Of a DNA stretch of 30,057 bases, positions 22,201 through 29,344 are shown one piece after another (the stretch's first letter is position 1; each line of letters opens with the position of its first letter). The notes below the pieces were generated by a model that made no database searches, was not told the origin of the DNA, and worked only from the letters and a program-made list of their open reading frames with translations. Source of the DNA: an uncultured Oscillospiraceae bacterium. GTDB taxonomy: Bacteria; Bacillota_A; Clostridia; Oscillospirales; Oscillospiraceae. The stretch lies in assembly GCA_910579155.1 (NCBI GenBank), contig CAJTTS010000038.1, positions 1 through 30,057 of the forward strand. The letters are read 5' to 3'. Both the position numbers and the translations under genes were made by a program.

Positions 22201-23063
22201 ACCGCCGTCACAGGCGTGACCTTGACGTATCTGCCGGTGTCTCCGTTGGCGATCGAGATGGTGCCGCCAAAGCCCAGGCGGGTGTTCTTCTCGCCGGTCT
22301 GCTGGTTGCCGATGACCACGCCGTTGCTGGCATAGGTCAGGCCGAAGTTCAGCCAGCCCAGAGATGAGTAGTTGCTGTAAGTGTCATAGTCAGTGTGGTC
22401 GCCGGACTGATAGCCGAAGGCGGGGGTGTAGACCACCCGGGTCTTCTGAGCGGCCTGGAACAGGATGCTGGCCACCACGTCCCGGCGGGAGGCCAGGTGC
22501 AGGGTGTTGCCGTAGTGGGTGGTCTTCACGTCGTCCAGCAGGCCCCGCTGGGTGGCGGTGGCGGACACGTTCACGATCCACTGGGCGCCGGTGAACTCAT
22601 TGTTCTTGTCGTAGCCCATGGCCCGCAGCACCATAGCCAGCGTCTCATACCCGGTGACGGAGTCATAGGGGTTGAAGGTGGTGGCGGTGGTGCCCTTGAT
22701 GTAGCCCGCGTTCCAGCAGTAGCCGACGTAACCCGCGAACCAGTCGTCAGCGCCCACGTCGGTGAACGGATGAGTGGTGGTGTACAGGTCCATCTTCTCG
22801 GTGCCGGTGTCGCCGGTGGCCAGGCGGTAGATCAGGGCGGCCACCTCGGCGCGGGTGATGTTGTCGCCGGGGCGGAAGCCGCCCTCGTCGCCCTGGAAGA
22901 CCTTCATGCCGGTCAGCACGTCGGCGGCCTCAACGAACGCTTCCGTGATCTGATCAGCGTCGCCGAAGGTCTTGACGGGGTTGGCGGCGCTGGCGGACAG
23001 CATGAGGCTGAACGCCATGACCATCGCCATGACCAGCGCGAGGAACTTCTTCAAGTTTCTCAT
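19248..23063 (-). CDS. Large S-layer-homology (SLH) surface protein
   Basis: This is a 1271-residue secreted protein. A signal peptide (MRNLKKFLALVMAMVMAFSL..., cleavage ASA-A near 26) is followed by SLH repeats at ~33-80 (FQGDEGGFRPGDNITRAEVAALIYRLA), ~98-150 (FTDVGADDWFAGYVGYCWNAGYIKGTT) and ~158-208. About 1060 residues of beta-rich, Thr/Asn/Asp-rich sequence follow, ending ...CIYVCWDQSAY, with no recognisable enzyme motif. SLH domains tether it to wall polymer. Its size, N-terminal anchors, strongly biased codons and private terminator suggest an abundant S-layer-type protein. AAGGAGG lies 10 nt before ATG 23063; an ATG 14 codons upstream lacks a site. I see no clear promoter boxes upstream. 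Confidence 0.9.
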   Translation of the reverse strand: MRNLKKFLALVMAMVMAFSLMLSASAANPVKTFGDADQITEAFVEAADVLTGMKVFQGDEGGFRPGDNITRAEVAALIYRLATGDTGTEKMDLYTTTHPFTDVGADDWFAGYVGYCWNAGYIKGTTATTFNPYDSVTGYETLAMVLRAMGYDKNNEFTGAQWIVNVSATATQRGLLDDVKTTHYGNTLHLASRRDVVASILFQAAQKTRVVYTPAFGYQSGDHTDYDTYSNYSSLGWLNFGLTYASNGVVIGNQQTGEKNTRLGFGGTISIANGDTGRYVKVTPVTAVSGELQNGTPVNVQFTVTPYAWEGTYKADATMKQTDGTPLTTNDTYTISGTNDKFDLETGIDLFGHKVKIWFDGRSNKFDNTKGHPTYAYFDKAKTDVVYADNTDLTDQGAANVTDLCDAIGGTELKVNSDKTAVFNNSFGKFGTLTVPSAVGGGGDETDADESTAGTGLGSGNGVALNGATPANQYASPVKLYKVISNNKDNTVDAVIALNIESSQVTESNSVNRVPTISVPVVNFTDANAESTNNGSFFVEGDKNNLGGNGAVDKNLKIVGDVRTGVLAKDALVGNSASALGDYEMGIHITGTTRRDVSANEATAINNWNSKDQLESSYFLLHKVTATVEGKVVAYNRAAGTVTLDNGTVLNRSKFYDTVVIKNLKASDRDEAPISAIPQGWVYDDAETNKWHPDWVEGYANETYKFYTDYEGKYLGAERTYGSSFLYGTYLDYDQKTSSSTFNYYLTGVNLNGEVETVPVSKFWAGKDTSSTPEQIHPSDGYAAMDGGINLYELTSTALLGTPFRDSTSGGQNNGLGEGLYTGFTVNGGIVDSVIYDSSNNRNEYLANMARLGVKYAAYKTDGLTANPAFDTREIVITSDDVTLGARETINYSDRANGVAHTSVTESSDKYFTEATKFILVEGFGTDSVKAEVYTGISELKGNSDRVFIKMNGGNSGDNTTRSAGTNIELNSAWTAVPANLMTYYTESPYTYAQSGQTAMKIDTIILPKAAVSWSGGSGLYYVGNPGYSSINSWGIDAWKYDLYEDGELKQVWLTNDPTQATGTTGLSNGLDDYANKRLVKDTFYNLKDTGLKANDGQPIYTAGNYNAGGVWTAGTGIRSTVNPHRVSLANQFTMGTDTIHTVDDDNNAYTAIGDSVIYSAVTRDAQTATFTEQRSIGQANVNAKLYRVADAKVVNLNKGAKSDDVTGVVANPTKNVSGEIWPGITDLATLNEAGSISPVTGRQLKVAAVVDPQNPLVVTCIYVCWDQSAY

Positions 23064-23158
23064 TGGATTGTTTCCTCCTTGTATTATTTTGCCGTTTTTT
23101 CGCAACTTTTAGACGGTGATTTAATGGGATGAGCCATCCTCTCATAACCGGGGCGGGC

Positions 23159-23191
23159 AAAAGAAACGGGCGGGCTCCGAAGAGCCCGCCC
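23159..23191 (-). terminator. Intrinsic terminator of the kinase-like/PPTase operon
   Basis: GGGCGGGCTC (23168-23177), loop CGAA, GAGCCCGCCC (23182-23191), followed on the minus strand by GTTTCTTTT. Confidence 0.9.
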
Positions 23192-23213
23192 AAACAAGGC
23201 GAGGAAAGCTTTG

Positions 23214-23834
23214 TCACTGGCCAGGGTCGCGGGCCACGTCCAGGATCATCTGGGCGCAGCGCTCGATGCCCACCAGGCTGGCGTCCAGGGAGAGGTGGTA
23301 GTTCTGGCTCATCCCCCACTCCCGGTCGGCGTAGTGCTTGTAATAGGCCCGGCGGCGCTTATCCTTCTCCTCCAGCCGCTTCTCGGGGGCCAGGTCGGAC
23401 TCGCCGTACAGCCGTACAACCCGGTCCGCCCGGTGGGGGATGGGGGCGTGGATGAACACGTTGAGCACATCGGCGCGCTCCCGCAGGATGTAGTCGGCGC
23501 AGCGCCCCACGATGACGCAGGGCCCCTTGTCCGCCAGCTCCAGGATCACCCGGCACTGGATGACCCACAAAAAGTCGGAGGTGGACAGGCCGTTCATGTG
23601 CTGGCGGGGGCCGCTGCCGCCCCCGGCGAAGGCGTAGGACAGCAGGGACTGCCAGGGAGAGGCGTACTCCCCCTCCTGCTCGATGAACTTCTCATCGAAG
23701 CCGGTCTCCACCGCCACCTGCTTCACCAGCTCCTTGTCGTAGTAGGGCACGTCCAGCAGCTCGGCCACCCGGCGGCCCACGGACCGGCCGCCGGAGCCGA
23801 ACTCCCGGCTGATGGTGATGATCTGTTTGCTCAT
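23214..23834 (-). CDS. Cytidylate-kinase-like family protein
   Basis: This is a 206-residue protein. It opens with ITISREFGSGGRSVGRRVAELL, the P-loop-type signature of the cytidylate kinase-like family (Cytidylate_kin2). VIVGRCADYILRERADVLNVFIHAP and the basic lid RLEEKDKRRRAYYKHYADREWG are also typical. Members phosphorylate or bind nucleotides; the true substrate is uncertain, and this is not the housekeeping CMP kinase. Its ATG overlaps the stop of the phosphopantetheinyl transferase gene (ATGA, 23831-23834), so translation is coupled. Confidence 0.9.
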   Translation of the reverse strand: MSKQIITISREFGSGGRSVGRRVAELLDVPYYDKELVKQVAVETGFDEKFIEQEGEYASPWQSLLSYAFAGGGSGPRQHMNGLSTSDFLWVIQCRVILELADKGPCVIVGRCADYILRERADVLNVFIHAPIPHRADRVVRLYGESDLAPEKRLEEKDKRRRAYYKHYADREWGMSQNYHLSLDASLVGIERCAQMILDVARDPGQ

Positions 23835-24352
23835 ATGGGACCCTCCTTCTCACAGCTGACTTCCAGCCAGATGATATCCTCCGGGGGTGCGCCGTGACAG
23901 CACACCGCCCCCCGCCAGCCCGCCCCGGCGTAGCTTTTGCATGGACAGTCCGGGGGGACGGCCGCCCGCTGGGGCGGATACAGGGGCGCGTCCTCCCGCT
24001 TGCACCAGCTCTCCTTCAGGGTCCAGAGGCGGTAAAAGTCCTCCCAGGTGCCGTCGTACCGGGCCAGCTCCTCCCGGCTGAGCAGCCGCTGGGGCAGGCG
24101 CGCCCGCCGGGGACGGACCACCTCGATATCCACCCCCACGGGGGCGCCGGACAGGGCGCACAGGGCCAGCCCGCCGCTGTGGGACAGGGAGAACCACCGG
24201 TCCTCCCGCCCCCGAAAGAGGGGCTTGCCCCGGGGGGAGCGGTCCACCGGGGGCAGAGAGGGCCAGCCCCAATAGAGCCTGACCGCCTCATCCAGCAGCG
24301 GCCAAGCCAGCTGCCGCCCGTCCGTCCCGGCAGCGCCGTAGATAGCAGTCAT
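23831..24352 (-). CDS. 4'-phosphopantetheinyl transferase (Sfp/AcpT-type)
   Basis: This 173-residue protein is compact for the family. Three motifs are in order: SLSHSG at 55-60, VGVDIE at 72-77 (Mg-binding Asp and Glu) and WTLKES at 110-115. Such enzymes move phosphopantetheine from CoA onto carrier proteins of fatty-acid, polyketide or peptide synthases. The C-terminal lobe is short. No synthase gene lies in the window, so the target may be the fatty-acid ACP or a remote cluster. The ATG at 24352 has GGAGGGG 7 nt upstream; an earlier in-frame ATG has none. Confidence 0.88.
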   Translation of the reverse strand: MTAIYGAAGTDGRQLAWPLLDEAVRLYWGWPSLPPVDRSPRGKPLFRGREDRWFSLSHSGGLALCALSGAPVGVDIEVVRPRRARLPQRLLSREELARYDGTWEDFYRLWTLKESWCKREDAPLYPPQRAAVPPDCPCKSYAGAGWRGAVCCHGAPPEDIIWLEVSCEKEGPI

Positions 24353-24417
24353 GGCGCATCCCCTCCGCTTCTTTGTATATATTATACAATGAGCCCGTCC
24401 GGATTTCAAGCCTTTCC

Positions 24418-24465
24418 ATAAAAAACGCCCCACGGGCCGGAGCGCGTCCGGTCCGCGGGGCGTTT
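24418..24465 (-). terminator. Terminator of the rubrerythrin gene
   Basis: AAACGCCCC (24423-24431) pairs with GGGGCGTTT (24457-24465), with an inner CCGGAGCG/CGTCCGG stem; a run of T follows on the minus strand. Confidence 0.85.
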
Positions 24466-24496
24466 GGCGGGTCCTGTGCCCCGGCGGGGCGGGTCC

Positions 24497-25138
24497 TCAG
24501 CGGGCGAAGCCCGTCCCGGTGAAGGGGGCCCAGTCCAGCCGGACGTACCAGCCTTGGCCGTGGCGGCAGACGGGGCAGACCTGGGGGGCGATGGTGGACT
24601 TGACGATCTCCCCGCAGTTGAGGCACATCCAGGCGGTCTCCTGTTTCTCGGCGAACAGCCCGCCCTGCTCCAGCCAGTCGGCCAGGGCGCCGAAGCGGTC
24701 GCCGTGGACCTTCTCGATCTGGGCGATCAGCTCGAACTGCCCGCCGATCAGGTCGAAGCCCTCGCTGTGGGCGGTCTTGGCGAATCCGGCGTAGTCGTGT
24801 TCGAACTCCTGGTACTCGTTGTGGCGGGCGGCCTTGAGCAGGTCCAGGGTCTTGTCCGACAGGTCGATGGGGTAGTTGCCGTCGATGGCGATGTTCTGCC
24901 CGGCGGAGGGCAGCAGCAGGTCGTAGAACACCTTGGCGTGGGCCCGCTCCTGGTCGGCGGTGAACTCGAATACCCGGGCCACCGACTCCAGCTGCTCCTT
25001 CCGGGCGGCTTCGGCAGCGATGGTGTAGCGGTTGCGGGCCTGGCTCTCCCCGGCGAAGGAGCGCATCAGATTTTCCCGGGTCTGGCTCTTCATGAAGTCC
25101 ACATTGCCCTTGTGATAGTTCTGGTAAGCGTTTTGCAT
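24497..25138 (-). CDS. rbr: Rubrerythrin (classical order, rubredoxin domain C-terminal)
   Basis: This is a 213-residue protein. The ferritin-like diiron domain (~20-165) shows AGESQARNRYTIAAE, DQERAHAKVFYDLL, HNEYQEFEHDY and QIEKVHGDRF. The rubredoxin-like zinc-ribbon/Fe site at the C-terminus has CLNCGE and CPVCRHG. It reduces hydrogen peroxide in anaerobes. The ATG at 25138 has GGAGG before it; the longer frame upstream covers the promoter region. It is divergent from dpaA, and its upstream boxes (CATACT/TGAAAG) look like a forespore sigma-G promoter, so it may protect spores. That last point is inference. Confidence 0.92.
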   Translation of the reverse strand: MQNAYQNYHKGNVDFMKSQTRENLMRSFAGESQARNRYTIAAEAARKEQLESVARVFEFTADQERAHAKVFYDLLLPSAGQNIAIDGNYPIDLSDKTLDLLKAARHNEYQEFEHDYAGFAKTAHSEGFDLIGGQFELIAQIEKVHGDRFGALADWLEQGGLFAEKQETAWMCLNCGEIVKSTIAPQVCPVCRHGQGWYVRLDWAPFTGTGFAR

Positions 25139-25168
25139 GGTCGTTCCCTCCAATGCAGTGATGGGAAC

Positions 25169-25197
25169 AGTATGCCCCGTTTTGCGAAAAACTTTCA
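25169..25197 (-). promoter_or_regulatory. Sigma-G-like promoter candidate of rbr
   Basis: Minus strand: TGAAAG (25197-25192), 17-nt spacer, CATACT (25174-25169). The known sigma-G consensus is TGMATA-N17/18-CATAHTA; four of six -35 and six of seven -10 positions agree. No sigma-A boxes with proper spacing are visible. Confidence 0.45.
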
Positions 25198-25286
25198 TGC
25201 GGGTCTGGATGTCACCCCCCCGGCCAGGGGAGAATACACTGGGATGATGACGAACAAGGCCTGAAAGGCCGGACAGGAGGAGTTTC

Positions 25287-26150
25287 ATGCTGCGGGCAAA
25301 AAACATTTGGGTGGCGGGGGGCGACCCCCGGCAGGCGGCGCTGGCCGAGCTGCTGGCCGACGACGGCCACGCGGTACATACCTATGCCCTGGAGCGGGGG
25401 GAGGGGACGGTCTGCGAACCGTCCATGGCGGGGGCGGACCGGGCGGACTGCGTGGTGCTCCCCCTGCCCGCGGCGGGGCCGGACGGGCGGCTCAACGCCC
25501 CCCTGGCGGCGGGGGGCCACGAGCTGGCCGAGATCCTGGACGCCCTGCGCCCCGGCCAGCTGGTGTGCGCCGGGATGACGGGGGAGGATCTGGAGCGGAT
25601 GGCGGCGGAGCGGGGGCTGGTCCTCCGGGACTACTTCGCCCGGGAGGAGCTCGCGGTGATGAACGCGGTGCCCACCGCCGAGGGAGCCATCCAGATCGCC
25701 ATGGAGGAGCTGCCCATCACCCTCCACGACGCCCGGGTGCTGGTGGTGGGCTTCGGGCGGCTGGGCCGGGCGCTGGCCCCCCGGCTGCGGGGGCTGGGGG
25801 CCCGGGTGTGGGTGTCCGCCCGGCGGTATGAGCAGCGCGCCGCCGCCGAGAGCATGGGCCTGGGCAGCGAGGGGCTGGACCATCTCCCCGACTGGCTGTG
25901 CAGCTACGACCTGGTATTCAACACGGTGCCCGCGCCGGTGCTGGGGGTGGAGGAGCTGGCCGCCCTCAAGGAGCGGGCGCTGGTGATCGACCTGGCGTCC
26001 CGGCCCGGCGGGGTGGACATGGACGCCGCCGCCGCCCTGGGGGTGCGGGTGATCTGGGCGCTGTCCCTGCCGGGGAAGGTGGCCCCCGTCACCTCGGGGC
26101 GGTACATCAAAGACACAATCTATCATATCATGGAGGGATCGGACCTGTGA
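25287..26150 (+). CDS. dpaA: Dipicolinate synthase subunit A
   Basis: This 287-residue protein (spoVFA) has an N-terminal substrate domain and a Rossmann NAD(P) domain with VLVVGFGRLGRALA at ~151-164. It also has the family stretches NAVPTAEGAIQIAMEELPITLH and LIDLASRPGGVD...LPGKVAPVTSGRYIKDTIYHI. Together with DpaB it oxidises dihydrodipicolinate to dipicolinic acid in the mother cell for loading into the spore core. AGGAGG lies before ATG. It overlaps dpaB by 4 nt. The family is normally read by sigma-K RNA polymerase; I see only a weak AC-N17-AATACACT match upstream. Confidence 0.95.
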   Translation: MLRAKNIWVAGGDPRQAALAELLADDGHAVHTYALERGEGTVCEPSMAGADRADCVVLPLPAAGPDGRLNAPLAAGGHELAEILDALRPGQLVCAGMTGEDLERMAAERGLVLRDYFAREELAVMNAVPTAEGAIQIAMEELPITLHDARVLVVGFGRLGRALAPRLRGLGARVWVSARRYEQRAAAESMGLGSEGLDHLPDWLCSYDLVFNTVPAPVLGVEELAALKERALVIDLASRPGGVDMDAAAALGVRVIWALSLPGKVAPVTSGRYIKDTIYHIMEGSDL

Positions 26151-26734
26151 ACGATAAAGACTTGCGCGTGGGCTTTGCCTTCTGCGGATCCTTCTGCACC
26201 ATGTCCAAGGCGCTGGCCGCCCTGGAACAGACCGCCGCCCGGTTCGGGCCGGTGACCCCCATCGTGTCCGAAACGGTGGAGTCCACCGACACCCGCTTCG
26301 GCGCGGCCCACGACTTCATGCGGGAGATGGAGCGCATCTGCTTGCGGCGGGTGGTCTCCACCGTGGCCGGGGCGGAGCCCATCGGCCCCAAGGGACTGCT
26401 GGACGTGCTGGCGATCTGCCCCTGCACCGGCAACACCCTGGCCAAGCTGGCCCACGGGGTGACGGACACCGCCGTCACCATGGCCGCCAAGGCCCACCTG
26501 CGCAACGGGCGGCCCCTGGTGCTGGCCCTGGCCACCAACGACGGCCTGTCCGGGTCCGCCCCCAACCTGGGGATGATGCTCAACCGCAGGCACGTATTTT
26601 TCGTCCCCTTCGGCCAGGACGACTGCGCCGGCAAGCCCGCCTCCCTGGTGGCGGACTTCTCCCTGGTGCCCGGCGCCATCCGGGCCGCTGCGAAGGGAGA
26701 GCAGCTCCAGCCCTTGCTGCTGGGAGCCGGATGA
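26147..26734 (+). CDS. dpaB: Dipicolinate synthase subunit B
   Basis: This 195-residue flavoprotein-like subunit (spoVFB) starts with GTG at 26147, overlapping the dpaA stop (GTGA), with GGAGGG upstream. Typical marks are GFAFCGSFCTMSKA near the N-terminus, the P-I-(V/M)-SE segment, AICPCTGNTLAKLAHGVTDT (the phosphopantothenoylcysteine-decarboxylase-like fold) and the C-terminal FVPFGQDDCAGKPASLVADF. It acts with DpaA in dipicolinic acid synthesis, which means the organism forms endospores. Confidence 0.95.
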   Translation: MNDKDLRVGFAFCGSFCTMSKALAALEQTAARFGPVTPIVSETVESTDTRFGAAHDFMREMERICLRRVVSTVAGAEPIGPKGLLDVLAICPCTGNTLAKLAHGVTDTAVTMAAKAHLRNGRPLVLALATNDGLSGSAPNLGMMLNRRHVFFVPFGQDDCAGKPASLVADFSLVPGAIRAAAKGEQLQPLLLGAG

Positions 26735-26740
26735 TTTTTC
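26703..26740 (+). terminator. Weak terminator overlapping the end of dpaB
   Basis: GCTCCAGC (26703-26710) pairs with GCTG-GGAGC (26717-26727) around a C bulge, followed by five T at 26735-26739. The stem lies inside the last dpaB codons. Confidence 0.45.
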
Positions 26741-26743
26741 TCC

Positions 26744-26772
26744 TTGCAATCAGGGCGGAAAAAGGATATAAT
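26744..26772 (+). promoter_or_regulatory. Promoter of the corA transcription unit
   Basis: TTGCAA (26744-26749), 17-nt spacer, TATAAT (26767-26772). It starts a leader of about 230 nt before corA. Confidence 0.75.
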
Positions 26773-27010
26773 CAATAGGACCATAAAATACGGAGATCCA
26801 ACCCATAAAGGAAGTGAGACGCGTCGTGTCAGGCGATCCATTCAGTCGAAGTCGTATCCAGACCTCACGGCGCACCCGCTGAGTCAGCCTGTCCTGCCTC
26901 CCCGTGCGCCTGCCGCCTGTTGACGCCGCCGTCAACGGGACGATTTTACATGGGCCGCGGCGGGGGCGTTTTTTGCTCCCTTCGCCGCGCCGGGAAAGGT
27001 GTGAGCGCTT
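26773..27010 (+). promoter_or_regulatory. Long structured corA leader, possible attenuator or riboswitch
   Basis: Visible helices are GTGAG/CTCAC (26814-26818 with 26864-26868), stacked directly on GGCGCAC/GTGCGCC (26869-26875 with 26904-26910), and a perfect stem GTTGACG/CGTCAAC (26919-26925 with 26930-26936). The last stem shares its bases with an alternative one, ACGCC-GCCG (26923-26931) with CGGC...GGCGT (26958-26969), that ends in six T (26969-26974), a terminator shape. I could not match it to the Mg-sensing M-box or another known riboswitch by eye. Confidence 0.6.
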
Positions 27011-27937
27011 ATGATGACCATCCACAAGACGGTGGACGGCAGGATGACCCAGCTCAGCTCCGTCACCGACGGCTGCTGGGTGAACCTCATCAACCCCAGT
27101 GAGGACGAGCTGAAAACGGTGGCCGCCACCTTGGCGGTGGAGCCCACCTTCCTCCGGGCGGCTCTGGACGAGGAGGAGACCTCCCGGATCGACAAGGAGG
27201 ACGGCTCCACCCTGATCATCGTGGACACCCCCGCCATGGAGCAGGACGAGACCGGGGTGGTGTACTCCACCCTGCCCATGGGGATCATCGTGACGGACCG
27301 GCACATCATCACCGTGTGTTTGAAAGAGACCTCGGTGGTCCGGGACCTCCAGGCCGGCTCGGTGCGGGACGTGCGCACCGAGCAGCGCACCCGGTTCATC
27401 CTGAACATCCTGCTGCTGGTGGCCAAGCGGTATTTGAATTACCTCAAGCAGATCGACAAGACCTACAATCATATGGAGCGCCAGCTCTACAAGTCCCAGC
27501 GCAACAAGGAGCTGATCCAGCTGCTGGACCTGGAGAAGTCCCTGGTCTACTTCAACACCTCATTGAAGGCCAACGAGGTGACCCTGGAGAAGATCCTCCG
27601 GGGGCGGATCGTCACCCTGTACGAGGAGGACCACGACCTGCTGGAGGACGTGCTGATCGAGGTGCGCCAGGCCATCGAGATGGCCCAGATCTACTCCGAC
27701 ATCATCTCGGGGATGATGGACGCCTTCGCCTCGGTGATCTCCAACAACCTGAACGTGATCATGAAGCTGCTGGCCTCCGTCACCATCCTGATGACGGTGC
27801 CCAACATCGTGTTCAGCTTCTACGGCATGAACGTGGGCGTGCTGCCCTTTGCCGGGAGCTTCTGGCCCCCGCTGGGCATCTCCATCGCCATCATCGCGGT
27901 GGCTGGGATCATCTTGAAGAGGAAGGACCTGCTGTAA
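27011..27937 (+). CDS. corA: CorA-family divalent cation (Mg2+/Co2+) transporter
   Basis: This is a 308-residue protein. A cytoplasmic alpha/beta domain (~1-150) and the long stalk helix (YNHMERQLYKSQRN...) lead to two C-terminal membrane helices. The first ends in the family signature YGMNVG (GMN at 272-274), the second runs ~283-302, and a basic tail follows (KRKDLL). CorA pentamers import Mg2+. The ATG at 27011 has a GGAAAGGTG stretch upstream; the next ATG is one codon later. Transcription starts ~230 nt upstream and passes through a leader able to form alternative hairpins, so expression probably responds to a signal such as Mg2+. Confidence 0.95.
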   Translation: MMTIHKTVDGRMTQLSSVTDGCWVNLINPSEDELKTVAATLAVEPTFLRAALDEEETSRIDKEDGSTLIIVDTPAMEQDETGVVYSTLPMGIIVTDRHIITVCLKETSVVRDLQAGSVRDVRTEQRTRFILNILLLVAKRYLNYLKQIDKTYNHMERQLYKSQRNKELIQLLDLEKSLVYFNTSLKANEVTLEKILRGRIVTLYEEDHDLLEDVLIEVRQAIEMAQIYSDIISGMMDAFASVISNNLNVIMKLLASVTILMTVPNIVFSFYGMNVGVLPFAGSFWPPLGISIAIIAVAGIILKRKDLL

Positions 27938-27948
27938 TCAATAGAAAG

Positions 27949-27980
27949 CTCCCCCGGGCCTGGGCCCGGGGGAGCGTTTT
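27949..27980 (+). terminator. Intrinsic terminator after corA
   Basis: CTCCCCCGGGCC (27949-27960) pairs perfectly with GGCCCGGGGGAG (27963-27974), followed by CGTTTT. Confidence 0.93.
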
Positions 27981-27995
27981 GCTGTCTGAGCGGAT

Positions 27996-28226
27996 CTAGC
28001 GCCAATGCCGCTGGATGAAGTCGGCGGTTTTTTTGCCGCAGAAAACCGCCAGCGGGGCGAACACGAAAAGGCAGAGGAACAGATAGGCCACAAACAGGAG
28101 ATTAGTGGCGATGATGGGGAGGTCAAAGTGGAATCCCACAAAGCGGTGGATTTCCAGAAAGATTTTGACGGCTAACAGCCAATATCCGACGGACAGTATG
28201 TTTCTTAGAACGCTATATTTTGTCAT
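27996..28226 (-). CDS. Small membrane protein of unknown function
   Basis: This 76-residue protein has two predicted membrane helices (~10-28 and ~37-61) and a short basic tail (KKTADFIQRHWR). Its ATG overlaps the stop of the secreted-protein gene (ATGA, 28223-28226) and has no ribosome binding site of its own, so it depends on translational coupling. Such pairing suggests it works with that secreted protein, for example as a partner or immunity-like membrane protein. This is inference; no family is recognised. Confidence 0.7.
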   Translation of the reverse strand: MTKYSVLRNILSVGYWLLAVKIFLEIHRFVGFHFDLPIIATNLLFVAYLFLCLFVFAPLAVFCGKKTADFIQRHWR

Positions 28227-29344
28227 TCTATAATTAAATAATCATCGATGTTTGGGTAAGTTCCATTGGTGCGCATAGAATAATTGTCAAGAATATAATC
28301 TAAATTTTCAAATACCATGTCACCTGAAACAGCTTCTGCCTCAACTGTCAACACTAATTTGACAGTGTCACCCACTGCATAACGACTCCGTAAATCACCA
28401 TTGAACTGCCAAAATATGTCACCAGCGTCACATGCAAAAATTAGCTCAGTCATATTTTCTTCTTCGCTATAGTTAATAGCGGCGATTTGGTCTGAAAATA
28501 CAATTTGATCGCCAACGGAATAGTCTCTTAAATCATTCACAAACAAGCCATATGTTGTATCGTAGAATTGGTTAGACAGTTGAGTGGCATTCAATGGTTT
28601 ATTAGAGTTTAGAGTATAGGTTCGCGTACTTAACCACTGGTTACTTGGCTTAATAAATTGTTTGTTGAGATCAGGTATATATTGCACATCTGCACCATTT
28701 AACTTAAAAGAATCTTCAGGCGGAAGGTTCATGCCTGATGTACCGCGTGTATCAGGGGTATAGACCCAGCATCTTAAATAACAATCAAATTTTGTGTTTT
28801 CTTTATCGTCTATGAAGTGAACTTGATACGCACCTCTTGGGTCAGTAGCAGACGGGAAGAAAGATTTGATTTGGTTATGTTCTACATGCCCCCCCCATAG
28901 CCCATTTCCATCATAGACATAACCTCCATTGTTAGGATATTCAGCTATTAGAGTAAGGGTTTTGGTCCAGCTCCCAAAAGATGTATATACAAATGCTAAC
29001 ATTCCAGAATTTTGTTCTTCCAAGTAGGCAAATTGTTCTAAAGCTAGAACTTCGTTGGCAGCATCGCCAAATTTGTGGAAACCACTATGTTTTTCGCACC
29101 AGTCAGAGCCGTAACTTGTGCTGCCCTCGCTTTCTTTAATTAATGCTTGTCCAGCCAGACGGACTATCCATTTTGCAATCTTGAATTTGTCTAACCACGA
29201 GAGCTTGTACTGGTCATTCTGAGTAGGAATTAGTGTTTCCACATCTGAAGTTATATCAAAAGAAGGAGCACTAATGGCTTGAACAGGAATTGATAAAGAG
29301 AAAATGATTACAATGGCTAAAACTAGTGAAATGACTTTTTTCAT
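28223..29344 (-). CDS. Secreted protein of unknown function in an AT-rich island
   Basis: This is a 373-residue protein with a clear signal peptide (MKKVISLVLAIVIIFSLSIPVQA, cleavage near 23). The mature part has an acidic helical N-terminal section, then WCEKHSGFHKFGDAANEVLALEQFA, a Gly/Tyr/Trp-rich middle (GGYVYDGNGLWGGHVEH), and a C-terminal OB-like beta region with the repeated theme DLRDYSVGDQIVFSD / DLRSRYAVGDTVKLVL. Such GD-turn modules resemble small SLOG/OB-type extracellular domains, but I cannot name a family. Codon use is strongly AT-biased, unlike the neighbours, which points to transfer. ATG 29344 is used; AAGGAG lies 11 nt upstream, with two GTG codons in between as alternatives. 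Confidence 0.8.
   Translation of the reverse strand: MKKVISLVLAIVIIFSLSIPVQAISAPSFDITSDVETLIPTQNDQYKLSWLDKFKIAKWIVRLAGQALIKESEGSTSYGSDWCEKHSGFHKFGDAANEVLALEQFAYLEEQNSGMLAFVYTSFGSWTKTLTLIAEYPNNGGYVYDGNGLWGGHVEHNQIKSFFPSATDPRGAYQVHFIDDKENTKFDCYLRCWVYTPDTRGTSGMNLPPEDSFKLNGADVQYIPDLNKQFIKPSNQWLSTRTYTLNSNKPLNATQLSNQFYDTTYGLFVNDLRDYSVGDQIVFSDQIAAINYSEEENMTELIFACDAGDIFWQFNGDLRSRYAVGDTVKLVLTVEAEAVSGDMVFENLDYILDNYSMRTNGTYPNIDDYLIIE

Noticed and set aside
19128..22367. 1079-codon open frame on the plus strand opposite the SLH protein
   Set aside because: It mirrors the SLH coding frame, lacks an initiation site and shows no domain; it overlaps a terminator at its start.
26773..27010. M-box (ykoK) or NiCo riboswitch upstream of corA
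   Set aside because: The conserved M-box words are missing. A GGCAGGACAGGC-like word that recalls NiCo elements is on the opposite strand, facing no gene.
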